From OLB16 sp964481775 (lineage in GTDB: Bacteria; Hinthialibacterota; Hinthialibacteria; OLB16): a stretch of 64,000 bases of DNA. The stretch is taken from the NCBI GenBank assembly GCA_964481775.1, contig CAYZUX010000004.1:19439-83438 (forward strand), given 5' to 3'. A program made the position numbers and the translations under genes. The notes beneath the pieces are model-generated. The model did not search any database and was not told where the DNA came from. It saw only the letters and a program-made list of their open reading frames with translations. This document shows, piece after piece, positions 17,447 through 25,394 of this stretch (positions are counted from its first letter, which is position 1; every line of letters starts with the position of its first letter).

Positions 17447-18570
17447 CACGTATCGGACGATACAATCCCTCCAATGAGGGAGTGTCCAGCAATCTTTTTG
17501 TCTATGGGGAATCTCCGGTCACTTCCACCAAGCTGAATCGCTGGGATGGCAACATCGATGCCGGATTCTGGCTGGTGCACCGTGCACTGAGAATGCTGGC
17601 GGGGACAGATGAAGCCCCTGCAGTGATCGGCTCTGAATCCAGCCAGCCCCTGAAGGTCCAGGCCCAGACATCTCCGGATATGACCGTGCGTGTTCTTCCT
17701 GGAATCCTGGTCGGTCCGGCTTACCTGGCGGGGCTTTCCATCGAGGAGACCCTGCCAGCGGGTGGAACCTTCAATCCTCCCGCATCATATCCACGGATCG
17801 ACTCAATCGGTCTCCTGGAATCAGGTGATTGGGTGATCGTAGAAGGGACCGAAGCGGAAACACCCGCCGCCCCCTCACTCCCCGCTGGAGCCGTGGCCTT
17901 GGCGGATGTCTATCTGAGGGTGGGAGCGACTGCGATTCTTGATACGGATAATTCAACCCAAGCCTATCTCATCGACCGACGCCCTTCCCAGATCACCTGC
18001 CGTGCGCATCAGCATGTTACCCCCTCGAGTCTTGGTGATGTTCAGATAGAGGGGGCGTTGGAGGCCTATGGTCCAGTCGAGTTTGGGAATGCCTCTCATA
18101 AACTTACCCTGTTCCAATCCGCCAGTGAGGGGAACCCTGTCACCAATAGCTCGGGAACACCGGAAGTGCTTTACAACGGGCAGGAGAACTACTGGTACCC
18201 TCGTCAAACCGAGGTGAACTCCCATGTGTCTTTCACATGTCCGCTGCTTTCACCCGGAACACGGATAAAAAGCCTGAAACTGATTCTCTACCTGGTATCC
18301 TCAGATGATGCCTTCAATGTTGCCGTGGCAGGCCGGTCGAGTCAGGCCCCGGAAAGCATCAACTCGATTGTTGATTTCGCTGCCACGGATTTCATCAACA
18401 GCGATTGCCTATCCATCTCCAGTTATTTTTTCAGCTACACGCTGGAACTTGATCATACACTCGCATCGAATAACCAGATCTGGATCAGGATTCGCCTGAA
18501 CGCCGGTTCCTATGCTCCCGATTGCCGCCTGCTGGGGCTCGAATGGACCTTTGAGGAGAGACGGTACTGA
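17443..18570 (+). CDS. tail-fibre or baseplate-type structural protein
   Basis: 375 residues; ATG with GGAGGA seven bases upstream, overlapping the previous stop. The N-terminal half has the tail-fibre-like linker pattern LPAGAVALADVYLRVGATAI followed by LIDRRPSQ, where fibres attach to the hub. The C-terminal half is beta-rich with repeated Asn/Ser (SSGTPEVLYNGQENYWYPRQ) and ends in LLGLEWTFEERRY. The N-terminal part would anchor to the tail tip and the C-terminal part may contact the host. No glycan-hydrolase motif is visible. Confidence 0.55.
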   Translation: MTRIGRYNPSNEGVSSNLFVYGESPVTSTKLNRWDGNIDAGFWLVHRALRMLAGTDEAPAVIGSESSQPLKVQAQTSPDMTVRVLPGILVGPAYLAGLSIEETLPAGGTFNPPASYPRIDSIGLLESGDWVIVEGTEAETPAAPSLPAGAVALADVYLRVGATAILDTDNSTQAYLIDRRPSQITCRAHQHVTPSSLGDVQIEGALEAYGPVEFGNASHKLTLFQSASEGNPVTNSSGTPEVLYNGQENYWYPRQTEVNSHVSFTCPLLSPGTRIKSLKLILYLVSSDDAFNVAVAGRSSQAPESINSIVDFAATDFINSDCLSISSYFFSYTLELDHTLASNNQIWIRIRLNAGSYAPDCRLLGLEWTFEERRY

Positions 18571-18616
18571 GACCTCACCCCCCCTGCCCCCCCTCTCCCA
18601 CCAGGCGAGGGGGGGA
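18571..18616. repeat. palindromic repeat, copy 3
   Basis: Starts GACCTCACCCCCCC, with CCCCCTC pairing to GAGGGGG around a CCACCAGGC loop. Same family as 15.4 kb and 22.9 kb. It lies between the fibre-like gene and the first lysis gene. Confidence 0.5.
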
Positions 18617-18651
18617 AGAAGTTGAAAAACATTCTGAGGGAGGATCACGCC

Positions 18652-18978
18652 ATGAGACAAGTGAGTGCCACTGGCCAGGGGAATGGTCTGTGGAGGACCG
18701 CTACAGCCACCTTTGCCGGAATGTTGGCAACGGGCATCAGTGCCTGGCTGGTCTTCGCTCAACAGGCGGTCACCCGTGAAGAGGTGATTCACATGATCGA
18801 AAAAGAAACCCCCTATCTTGAAGACCGCAAGTCCATCCAGGAAGCACTCTCACGCAATGGAGAAGCCATCGGGCGGATGACCGCGGAAATCGAGATGCTG
18901 CGCGGTCAGCAATACCGGCTGGAGATCAAAATCGATGCCCTTGTGGGGCGATTGGAGAAAGGATTTCATGGAAACTAA
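18652..18978 (+). CDS. single-span membrane protein with coiled coil, lysis-module candidate
   Basis: 108 residues; GGAGG upstream of the ATG at 18652 decides the start. One membrane segment (TFAGMLATGISAWLVFA) followed by a helical, heptad-like C-terminus (MTAEIEMLRGQQYRLEIKIDALVGRLEK). It overlaps the endolysin gene by 11 bases. Similar layout to XhlA-like or spanin-type membrane partners of phage lysis; function inferred from position only. Confidence 0.5.
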   Translation: MRQVSATGQGNGLWRTATATFAGMLATGISAWLVFAQQAVTREEVIHMIEKETPYLEDRKSIQEALSRNGEAIGRMTAEIEMLRGQQYRLEIKIDALVGRLEKGFHGN

Positions 18979-19378
18979 TCACCGTCTCTCTGAACACCTC
19001 ACCTGGGATGAAATCCGCTGCAAGTGCGGTCAAGCGGGCTCTGCCAAATCCTGCGATGGCGGCATCTTGCGCTGCGAAACCGTGGAGCTTTTCGAACGGA
19101 TCCGCCGCCGTTGCTGCGAATATGTGGGGCATGACTGCCAGTTGGTGGTGAATAGCGCGGTACGATGCTTTACACACAACCAGCGGGTTGGCGGATCGAG
19201 TGATTCACAACACCTCAAGGGGAAGGCAATCGATCTTCGCTGCCCCAAGGAGATATCTCTCCCGGTATTCTGGAACATCTGCGAGGAGGAGGCGGGGCTG
19301 GGGGGCTTCGGCGCCTATTCCTGGGGAGCTCATGTGGATACCGCATACACCGATCCACCACGCAGGTGGGTGGGGTGA
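18968..19378 (+). CDS. M15-type peptidase, phage endolysin
   Basis: 136 residues, start with AAAGGA five bases upstream. Zinc D-Ala-D-Ala carboxypeptidase/L,D-endopeptidase of the M15 family, which cuts peptidoglycan peptides. Zinc ligands expected from the family are visible: H82 and D89 in SQHLKGKAIDLRCP, and H122 in YSWGAHVDT. The N-terminal half has an SEHLTWDEIRCKCG opening common to M15A-like phage enzymes. No signal peptide, so release would need a holin; candidates flank it. Many Cys residues (over ten) are odd for a small secreted enzyme. Confidence 0.82.
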   Translation: METNHRLSEHLTWDEIRCKCGQAGSAKSCDGGILRCETVELFERIRRRCCEYVGHDCQLVVNSAVRCFTHNQRVGGSSDSQHLKGKAIDLRCPKEISLPVFWNICEEEAGLGGFGAYSWGAHVDTAYTDPPRRWVG

Positions 19379-19527
19379 TGAAATGGACAGAAGCCCAGGA
19401 TCAACTCGCCAGGGAACGCCGTCTGACTCTAACTGTACGTATCTCGATCCGGGCGCTGAAGCGTCTGCTCAGGAAACTCAAAAACAAGTTCAGGAGAAGA
19501 ACAAATGTCTCGCTGGAACAGCCGTAA
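19378..19527 (+). CDS. 49-residue basic protein of the phage lysis region
   Basis: The ATG overlaps the endolysin stop (TGATG), indicating coupled translation. The peptide is strongly basic (RRLTLTVRISIRALKRLLRK) with an amphipathic helix and ends before the next gene's ribosome site has been passed; the 3' end overlaps the holin candidate by 23 bases. Could be a small lysis regulator or a nucleic-acid-binding peptide; no family recognised. Confidence 0.4.
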   Translation: MKWTEAQDQLARERRLTLTVRISIRALKRLLRKLKNKFRRRTNVSLEQP

Positions 19528-19699
19528 ACTCGCCGCTTTGCTGGTGACACTCCTCACCAACCTGCTCGTGTTCGCCAAGGTTGACTCCGAAACAGCCCAA
19601 GCTTTCGCCACCGCGACCATGAACGCCCTTACTCTGGGATACATCATCATTCAGGGCTGGATCGATGCGAAGGAGGCTGGGAATGGGAACAGCGACTGA
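19505..19699 (+). CDS. holin candidate, two membrane segments
   Basis: 64 residues with AGGAG eight bases upstream. Two hydrophobic segments (LAALLVTLLTNLLVFA and MNALTLGYIIIQGWI) with a short polar turn and a charged C-terminus, the layout of small class II phage holins that open the inner membrane for the endolysin. Position beside an M15 endolysin supports this. Confidence 0.55.
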   Translation: MSRWNSRKLAALLVTLLTNLLVFAKVDSETAQAFATATMNALTLGYIIIQGWIDAKEAGNGNSD

Positions 19700-19979
19700 G
19701 GCTCCCCTCTCTTTCTGGCAGAAGATGGTCCGGTTTCTGACCGATGTCATCGAGGTTACGGAAACCTTGGCTGATGGAGCGGAAGGTCCGGAGAAAAAGG
19801 CCCATGCCCTGGACCTGGTGGAGAAGTGGTATCGCTCAAGCGGGATCTCGATCCGTTACCTTCCAGGTCCGATTGAGCGCTTTGTGGTACGCCGGATCGC
19901 CTCCGGTCTGATTGATGCCCTGGTGGATTTGTTGAACTCGCTACCGCATGAGAGCGAATCTCATTACTCAGATGCCTGA
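19683..19979 (+). CDS. phage-cluster helical protein of unknown function
   Basis: 98 residues; ATG at 19683 with GGAGG six bases upstream. Helical, with FWQKMVRFLTDVIEVTETLADG and a Leu/Ile-rich second half (ASGLIDALVDLLNSL). Overlaps the holin candidate. No motif recognised; it may be a lysis accessory. Confidence 0.45.
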   Translation: MGTATEAPLSFWQKMVRFLTDVIEVTETLADGAEGPEKKAHALDLVEKWYRSSGISIRYLPGPIERFVVRRIASGLIDALVDLLNSLPHESESHYSDA

Positions 19980-19991
19980 AAGGTCAACGGT

Positions 19992-21089
19992 ATGCTCGTT
20001 CCCACCATCCATGTGATGAACCTGGCGGGAGAACCGATCTGGGAAACCCGTTCTCCCGCCCGGGTGGATATCCTGGCACGTTTCGGCGCGGAGAATTCCA
20101 CCGCCAAGGTCACACTCCATCCACGCGAGTCGCTTCCCGCCATTCAGATCGGGTATAGCATCAGGATCCATCTGGGCGAGACCCTCAAATTCGCCGGTAT
20201 CGTGGGTGAGCTGCGCAGGGACTCAATGAGCTATCCATTGGTGATCCGTGGGATGCGTAGACCGCGCCGGATGTACCTTTCGGATGTGAGAGGTCTCTTT
20301 ATCAACCAGACCCCCACCACAATCCTCAGGAAAATCCTTGATTCGGCGAGTGGCCCGGTGCCTGAATATGACGGTCTTCCAGCCTCTGCCAGGACAATCG
20401 ATCGGCTCGATTTTCAGGGATTACCACTTTTCTACGCCGTCGACTTGTTGGCACGTCTGGCGGGGAACTGGTTGTGGTGGATCGACTGGGAGGAGAAACT
20501 CCGGTTCATTCCTTCCCGGGGGAATGCTGAACATGTCTGGTATTACGACCGCGAAACAATGGGGCTTCACCCCTGGTTGCGAGATAAATCGATCAAGAAT
20601 GCCTTCCGGATGCATGGGGGTGTGGTCTCGGGAGGAGAGTTTGAACGTGACTTCACCGAGGAGTCCAGCAGGGAACAGTATGGAGTGGTGGAGGAGACTC
20701 TCTTTGCTCGTCCAGTGGTAACGGAGCAAGCGTATGAGTACCTCCGTGAGGCGGTCCTCGACCAGGCTCCCTGGCCCTGTCATTTCCGGATGGTGGAACG
20801 TTGGGATGGTGATCTGACAGCGAATTTCGGAGAACGTTTCCAGCTGCGGGGCGATCTCCCATCGGGGATACAGTCTGGCAGGATCTACCGGATTGCGGCG
20901 GAGGAAATTACCTGGACCGAGGATCGATTCGTGACCCGTTACCACCTTGCTGAAGGGCAAGAGAGTGCCACCCGTTACACCCGGTACCTGGATCATGAGG
21001 CCAGTGCCGGGTCGTATGTCCAGGCCCGGCTGGGGGCCTTCGAACTGGATCTTTCCGCCCTCAACTCAGAGGCGCACCTCGATCCATGA
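19992..21089 (+). CDS. tail hub / baseplate protein (gp27- or gpD-like)
   Basis: 365 residues. Beta-rich N-terminus with ARVDILARFGAENSTAKVTLH, then FAGIVGELRRDSMSYPLVIRGMRRPRRMYLSD, a segment with QTPTTILRKIL, and LARLAGNWLWWIDWEEKLRFIP. This is the domain order of contractile and siphoviral hub proteins (late control D or gp27), which hold the tail tip. Overlaps the next gene by four bases (ATGA). Confidence 0.6.
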   Translation: MLVPTIHVMNLAGEPIWETRSPARVDILARFGAENSTAKVTLHPRESLPAIQIGYSIRIHLGETLKFAGIVGELRRDSMSYPLVIRGMRRPRRMYLSDVRGLFINQTPTTILRKILDSASGPVPEYDGLPASARTIDRLDFQGLPLFYAVDLLARLAGNWLWWIDWEEKLRFIPSRGNAEHVWYYDRETMGLHPWLRDKSIKNAFRMHGGVVSGGEFERDFTEESSREQYGVVEETLFARPVVTEQAYEYLREAVLDQAPWPCHFRMVERWDGDLTANFGERFQLRGDLPSGIQSGRIYRIAAEEITWTEDRFVTRYHLAEGQESATRYTRYLDHEASAGSYVQARLGAFELDLSALNSEAHLDP

Positions 21090-21523
21090 CCGAGCTTGAA
21101 GGCCAGGTCTGCCGCTTGCTTTTCCAGGAAGGCGTCTCCAGTACCGAGGCGGCAGAGCGGTTGCGCCTCTCGCCCGCTGAAGTGGTCTCAATCGCGGTCC
21201 ACTCGAAAGGGAATGGGAAAGCCGATACAAAACGGAAATCCGCGGCCGCGATAAAAGAGGAGCCTCTTGATGATGGAGCACAGATCCGCCTGCTGCGTCA
21301 ACAGGTCCGCCAGGGGTTGCTCAGCCGGACCCGTCCAGGAGCCATCGAGGAAATTCCAGCTACCGCCCTGGTACGTCTCTGGCAACTGATCGAAGACCCT
21401 CGGCTTCTCAATCAGGATGTTGATGATGACGATCCCTTCATGGAGGTGATCCCCGAAGAAACCCGGAAGGCCATTTTCAGCCTGCTGGATACAAGGCCAT
21501 CCGGCCCCAGCCCAACTCCATGA
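21086..21523 (+). CDS. terminase small subunit candidate
   Basis: 145 residues, coupled to the hub gene by ATGA. N-terminal helix-turn-helix-like segment (EGVSSTEAAERLRLSPAEVVSIAV), a charged linker and a C-terminal acidic helix with DVDDDDPFMEVIPEE. TerS recognises viral DNA and starts packaging. Adjacent TerL two bases downstream supports it. Confidence 0.6.
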   Translation: MTELEGQVCRLLFQEGVSSTEAAERLRLSPAEVVSIAVHSKGNGKADTKRKSAAAIKEEPLDDGAQIRLLRQQVRQGLLSRTRPGAIEEIPATALVRLWQLIEDPRLLNQDVDDDDPFMEVIPEETRKAIFSLLDTRPSGPSPTP

Positions 21524-21524
21524 T

Positions 21525-22946
21525 ATGCCCCTTTCACCTGCTCTTCTTCGTTCCTATTGCGAGTCTCCCATCCGCTTTGCTGACCTGTTGCTGGGGCTGC
21601 GAATGCCAAAAGCCCAACAGGATTGGACTCGTCATTTTCAGGAGACCCGGTTTTTCCATGCCGCACCGCGCGATCATGGCAAGTCCACCCTGTATGCCTT
21701 TGTGCTTCCTCTCTGGGAGATGGTCAGGTGTCCCGAAATCCGTATCCTGATCGTCAGCAAAACCCTTGACCTTGCCAGCCGCTTCATCACTACCCTGAGA
21801 GAGGAAATCGAAACCAATCGAAAGATCCATGCGCTCTATGGCGATCTCCGTCCGGAAAAGCCCCGGGCCTGGAACCGCTACTCCCTCTTCCTGGAACGTG
21901 GGAGGAATGTGCGTGAACCGACAGTGTTGGCCATGCCGGTGTTGGGTTCCTGCGCGGGACTGCGTGCTGACCTGATCATTGCCGATGACATCATCGACAG
22001 TGAAATCTGCTTTTTCAGGAATCAGCGGGACCGTGTTCATCGCTGGTTTCTTTCCGAGCTGACTCCTGTCCTTGAGGCTGAGGGACGGATGCTTGTGGTG
22101 GGTACCCGAAAACACCATGACGATCTCTACGCGCGTCTGATGAACAATCCCGCTTACAGGTACCGCATCGACCGGGCCATCCTGAACGAGAGCAAGCGGA
22201 TGGTTCTTATGCCCGAGCGCTGGTCTTATGAACGTCTGGTGGCCGACCGGCAGGAGATCGGAACGGTTCACTTCAACCGTGAGAAACAGAACCAGGTAAT
22301 CGATGAATCAACAGTGCTGTTCCGGCGGGAATGGCTGGAGGGATGCCTTGATCCGGAGCAGGTACTCGGTCAGGTTCCCGCTCCCTCACTCCCGGTGGTG
22401 CAAGGGATCGATCTGGCTTCGGTCAGCGATCCTCATCAGGCCCTGGAGAAGGACACCGATTACAGCGCGGTGGTGACCCTGGGCATCGAGGGTGATGGGA
22501 AATTGAGGGTGGTGGACCTGTGGATGGAACGCGGGCTTTCGCCCGATGCCTTGCTTACAGCTCTGATCCGGCAAGGCAACCGTTACCATCCCCGTTTGAT
22601 CGTCATCGAGGCCAATGCTTTTCAACATTGGGTGGAACAGGAGTTCCGTGACCGTTCGGATCTACCCGTGGCAGGTCACACCACGGGTAGCCGGAACAAA
22701 GGCTCCTTTACCGAGGGGGTGCCTTCACTGGCCGCACTGTTTGAGCGCCGAAAGGTGATCCTTCCTGCCGGAGATGAACGCAGCCGTTGCCTGGTGGGGC
22801 ACCTGATCGACCAGTTTCATGGCTTGGGCTGGGAAAAACATGATGACCTGGCCATGGCATTCTGGTTTGCGGTGATTGCGGCCCGCCGGGTGCTGGATCG
22901 TGCTGTCAAACCCGTTCTTTCCGGTCCGGTGGTGCAGAGGTTCTAA
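21525..22946 (+). CDS. phage terminase large subunit
   Basis: 473 residues, the ATP-driven DNA packaging motor with headful nuclease. ATPase: Walker A PRDHGKST at residues 48-55 and a Walker B-like ADLIIADD at 148-155, with D154-D155 in the acid position. Nuclease acids expected from the family: D296 in VQGIDLASVSD, E362 in VIEANAF, and D440/D441 in KHDDLAMAF. All key positions are present, so the enzyme looks active. It is the last gene of the cluster, the reverse of the usual terminase-portal order. Confidence 0.88.
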   Translation: MPLSPALLRSYCESPIRFADLLLGLRMPKAQQDWTRHFQETRFFHAAPRDHGKSTLYAFVLPLWEMVRCPEIRILIVSKTLDLASRFITTLREEIETNRKIHALYGDLRPEKPRAWNRYSLFLERGRNVREPTVLAMPVLGSCAGLRADLIIADDIIDSEICFFRNQRDRVHRWFLSELTPVLEAEGRMLVVGTRKHHDDLYARLMNNPAYRYRIDRAILNESKRMVLMPERWSYERLVADRQEIGTVHFNREKQNQVIDESTVLFRREWLEGCLDPEQVLGQVPAPSLPVVQGIDLASVSDPHQALEKDTDYSAVVTLGIEGDGKLRVVDLWMERGLSPDALLTALIRQGNRYHPRLIVIEANAFQHWVEQEFRDRSDLPVAGHTTGSRNKGSFTEGVPSLAALFERRKVILPAGDERSRCLVGHLIDQFHGLGWEKHDDLAMAFWFAVIAARRVLDRAVKPVLSGPVVQRF

Positions 22947-23036
22947 GACCTCACCCCCTTCCCCCTCTCCCGCTGGGCGAGGGGATGTGGCTCCCCCTTC
23001 TCCTTGTGGGAGAAGGGGGTCGGGGGGATGAGGTTG
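22947..23036. repeat. palindromic repeat, copy 4 (between convergent genes)
   Basis: Begins GACCTCACCCCC and ends with ...GGATGAGGTT, an outer palindrome. Inside, CCCCCTTCTCC (22993-23003) pairs perfectly with GGAGAAGGGGG (23009-23019), an 11-base stem. It lies between the terminase gene and a minus-strand membrane protein and could act as a bidirectional terminator. Confidence 0.6.
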
Positions 23037-23041
23037 GTATC

Positions 23042-23617
23042 CTATTCATCCATCCCACCCCTCACTAACTTGCGCGGCTTCAGGGTACAACACAGGGTTT
23101 GAAAGCCCAATCCTACCAAAGCCAGGATCACCATCTTCTCCTCCAGTCCGCCATACCTTGCGACCAAAACAGCGCCGGTCAATGAGGAAAGGACAATCAG
23201 CAAATATTTCCTGAGCAGACTGAGCAGTGCTCCCCCAGCCAATCCCACAATCAAAGTGAACCAGGGGGTGGTCGCGAACCCGCCAATCGGTCCTTTGGCG
23301 AGCTCGGTGCTCAGTCCATAGATCGAGTCCAGCTGAACCTTCAACGCAAGAGCGCCAAAAACTCCTCCCACAAAAATCAACCAGGAAAAGATTTTTCTTG
23401 CCATCATCGCACCCAGCAGGGCCAGCACCGCCGCCGACACGGGATAAGCCCAGTCGGGAATCTGCTGAGTAGGGAACTTCACTGAAATGAAGTCGATGAT
23501 CAGGATTCCGCCCATCAAGCCGACAAATCCTCCAGAGAGAGTGACGGCCAGAGGGATGGCCAGCCAGCCAAGCAGTAACAGAACGACACCAACAATCAAG
23601 TATGGGTGAAGGTGCAT
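23042..23617 (-). CDS. multi-span membrane protein, unknown function
   Basis: 191 residues from ATG at 23617; a TTG start at 23671 without a ribosome site would overlap the neighbouring gene and is less likely. Five to six hydrophobic spans (YLIVGVVLLLLGWLAI, GFVGLMGGILIID, VSAAVLALLGAMMA, SWLIFVGGVFGALAL, LIVGLAGGALLSLL, MVILALVGLGFQTLC). The repeated Gly-rich small-residue spans resemble TMEM198/DUF4203-like membrane proteins. It lies ten bases after the TPR gene on the same strand. Confidence 0.55.
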   Translation of the reverse strand: MHLHPYLIVGVVLLLLGWLAIPLAVTLSGGFVGLMGGILIIDFISVKFPTQQIPDWAYPVSAAVLALLGAMMARKIFSWLIFVGGVFGALALKVQLDSIYGLSTELAKGPIGGFATTPWFTLIVGLAGGALLSLLRKYLLIVLSSLTGAVLVARYGGLEEKMVILALVGLGFQTLCCTLKPRKLVRGGMDE

Positions 23618-23627
23618 ATTCGTCAAA

Positions 23628-25121
23628 TCATTCCTTTCTTTCAGGTGGATATCCTTTTCCTCGTTGGGCAAAAAAATCTTCGAGATGTTGGATGTTGACC
23701 AGGGCTTGAGGATCTTGGGGGGCCATTCTCAACAGCCTCCGCCAGGTTTCCAGAGCCTCCTCCCATTGGTGGCATTGGGTTTGAGCAATCGCCAGGTTGC
23801 GCCGGGCTTCCTGGTTTTCCGGATCCAGCACCACCAGGTCGCCGAAAAGCAGCACGGCTTCCTCAACCCGGTGTTGATGCAGACGTTCTATCCCCAAGGC
23901 ATACAGGCCACCCTGATGATGGGGGTCGAGACGTACCGTTTCTTCCAGTGCCGCCAGCGCCTCATCCTGTTTTCCTCCTTGCTTGAGGAGTAATGCCAAG
24001 GTGTACCACAAGGATGGATCATCAGGGCAGAGGGTGAGGGCTTTCTCGATCCCGCGAACAACCTGGTCATGGTTTTCCAGGACTGCTCCCAATCGTGCTA
24101 TCCCGTCACAGGCTCTTTTCTGTCGAGGGTTCTGAACAAGGACTGCATGGAACAACGCTCCAGCTTCCCTTACATTCCCCGCCTTCTCCAGTACCTCTGC
24201 CTTGAGACACAGCAGATCCATGTTCAGGCGATGGGCGGGAAGGTGATCAATGAACCCCAGTGCCCGGTCATATTGACCCATGGTGACAAACAGGTTGACA
24301 AGGATGCCGAGTAACTCATCGGATTCGGGGAACATCCGGAACCACGACTCCACCACCCGGGAAATGGTTTCCGAAGGACCTGCCTGCAATAACCTGTTTG
24401 CTTCGGATATGAAAAGAACCAGGTACTCTTCCCTGAAAGGATTCTTTTCGAGTGTACAGCCATGCCACAAACGCCTTAAGGCCTCCAGGGGTTCAGACTG
24501 GCTGGAATCGATCTCAAGAATCCGGGCATAGGCCGCTTCGGCTCGCACGAAATCACCCAGGATTTCGAGGATTCCAGCCCGCAGGAAATGTCCTTTCAGC
24601 CACGACGGATCCCGGTCAAGACAGTATTGGACCCCTCTGAGCGCCGCCCGTGGTCCTTTTTCAAAGAGGCTCATTAGGACCAGCCATCGGCGCAGGTCAG
24701 TATCATCGGTCCGATTTAACGCCTGTTCAGATCCCATTGCCTCGGGAACTGCCACCTGGTGACGTCCCAATGTGGGAAGCGACTCCAGGACATTCCAGCC
24801 CAGGCGAATCGCCAGAGTGGGGGATCCGGCGAACAGCGCAATCGGTACCGACTCCAGGTTGAACTCCAATGCCTTCCCTTCGCCACCCGGAAAACTGTTG
24901 ATGAAGGATACAGCTTCCGTGTACCGGCCTGAACGCCGTAAAAGGCGGATCAACAACAGCCTGGCCTCGAAAAAGTCAGCCTCTTGGTACAGGCAGTTCT
25001 CGAGGTGGCTTAAAGCCAGGTCATAATATCCCGTTTCCACCAGGTCCACTCCACGCTGGTAGTCGGCCAGAGACCTGCGACCAAGACCTCCTGTTTGTCT
25101 GAAACTCCCCCCGGGATCCAT
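23628..25121 (-). CDS. TPR-repeat protein
   Basis: 497 residues from the ATG at 25121, which has GGAAG upstream; an in-frame extension to 25319 would run antisense into thiS and is rejected. No signal peptide is evident. At least ten TPR units are recognisable, such as GYYDLALSHLENCLYQEADFF, DQVVRGIEKALTLCPDDPSLW, KQDEALAALEETVRLDPHHQ, and VEEAVLLFGDLVVLDPENQ. TPR arrays bind protein partners. Two-gene operon with the membrane protein; divergent from thiS. Confidence 0.8.
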   Translation of the reverse strand: MDPGGSFRQTGGLGRRSLADYQRGVDLVETGYYDLALSHLENCLYQEADFFEARLLLIRLLRRSGRYTEAVSFINSFPGGEGKALEFNLESVPIALFAGSPTLAIRLGWNVLESLPTLGRHQVAVPEAMGSEQALNRTDDTDLRRWLVLMSLFEKGPRAALRGVQYCLDRDPSWLKGHFLRAGILEILGDFVRAEAAYARILEIDSSQSEPLEALRRLWHGCTLEKNPFREEYLVLFISEANRLLQAGPSETISRVVESWFRMFPESDELLGILVNLFVTMGQYDRALGFIDHLPAHRLNMDLLCLKAEVLEKAGNVREAGALFHAVLVQNPRQKRACDGIARLGAVLENHDQVVRGIEKALTLCPDDPSLWYTLALLLKQGGKQDEALAALEETVRLDPHHQGGLYALGIERLHQHRVEEAVLLFGDLVVLDPENQEARRNLAIAQTQCHQWEEALETWRRLLRMAPQDPQALVNIQHLEDFFAQRGKGYPPERKE

Positions 25122-25150
25122 CGCTCTTCCGTTGCCGTCCGTTGTTTCGC

Positions 25151-25156
25151 TATGAT
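25151..25156 (+). promoter_or_regulatory. -10 element (TATGAT) upstream of thiS
   Basis: TATGAT ends 10 bases before the ATG at 25167, so transcription would start a few bases from that ATG, giving a very short leader or leaderless mRNA. No clear ribosome binding site exists there, which fits. The -35 region is weak. Confidence 0.35.
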
Positions 25157-25166
25157 AGCATCCAAC

Positions 25167-25385
25167 ATGAATGCAATGGAAACAATGACTTTGACAGTCA
25201 ATGGGAAATCCCGTGAAGTCCCTCAAATAAGTACAGTCGGGGAGCTCCTCCGTGTTCTGGATCTCGACCCTCGTCAAGTGGTTGTGGAATTGAACGAGAC
25301 GATCATACGAAGAAAACAAGTGGATGAGGTAGTTGTGCGAGAAGGTGACCAGGTCGAGATTCTTCGTTTTGTGGGGGGAGGTTGA
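25167..25385 (+). CDS. thiS: ThiS-family sulfur carrier protein
   Basis: About 72 residues. It has the ubiquitin-like fold pattern MTLTVNGKSREV...TVGELLRVLDLDPRQVVVELNETII and ends in FVGGG, the C-terminal Gly-Gly that is adenylated and loaded with sulfur for thiamine thiazole synthesis. Starts at 25167, 25176 and 25185 are all possible. No thiF, thiG or thiH is adjacent; a MoaD-like role elsewhere is an alternative, but NEtII...VREGDQVEIL is typical of ThiS. Confidence 0.75.
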   Translation: MNAMETMTLTVNGKSREVPQISTVGELLRVLDLDPRQVVVELNETIIRRKQVDEVVVREGDQVEILRFVGGG

Positions 25386-25394
25386 GAAACTGCT

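Larger units (their letters stand above)
11859..22946 (+). mobile_element. compact phage-structural gene cluster (reduced prophage or domesticated particle)
   Basis: About 11 kb of closely spaced plus-strand genes encoding portal, decoration protein, major capsid protein, connector candidate, Dit-like distal tail protein, prohead-protease-like protein, fibre-like protein, M15 endolysin, holin candidates, tail hub and both terminase subunits. All frames are intact. I see no integrase, repressor, replication, tape-measure or tail-tube gene. The order is permuted, with terminase last instead of before the portal. Host-type palindromic repeats sit between its genes, pointing to long residence. 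It could be a reduced prophage, a phage satellite or a gene-transfer-agent-like element. Confidence 0.8.
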
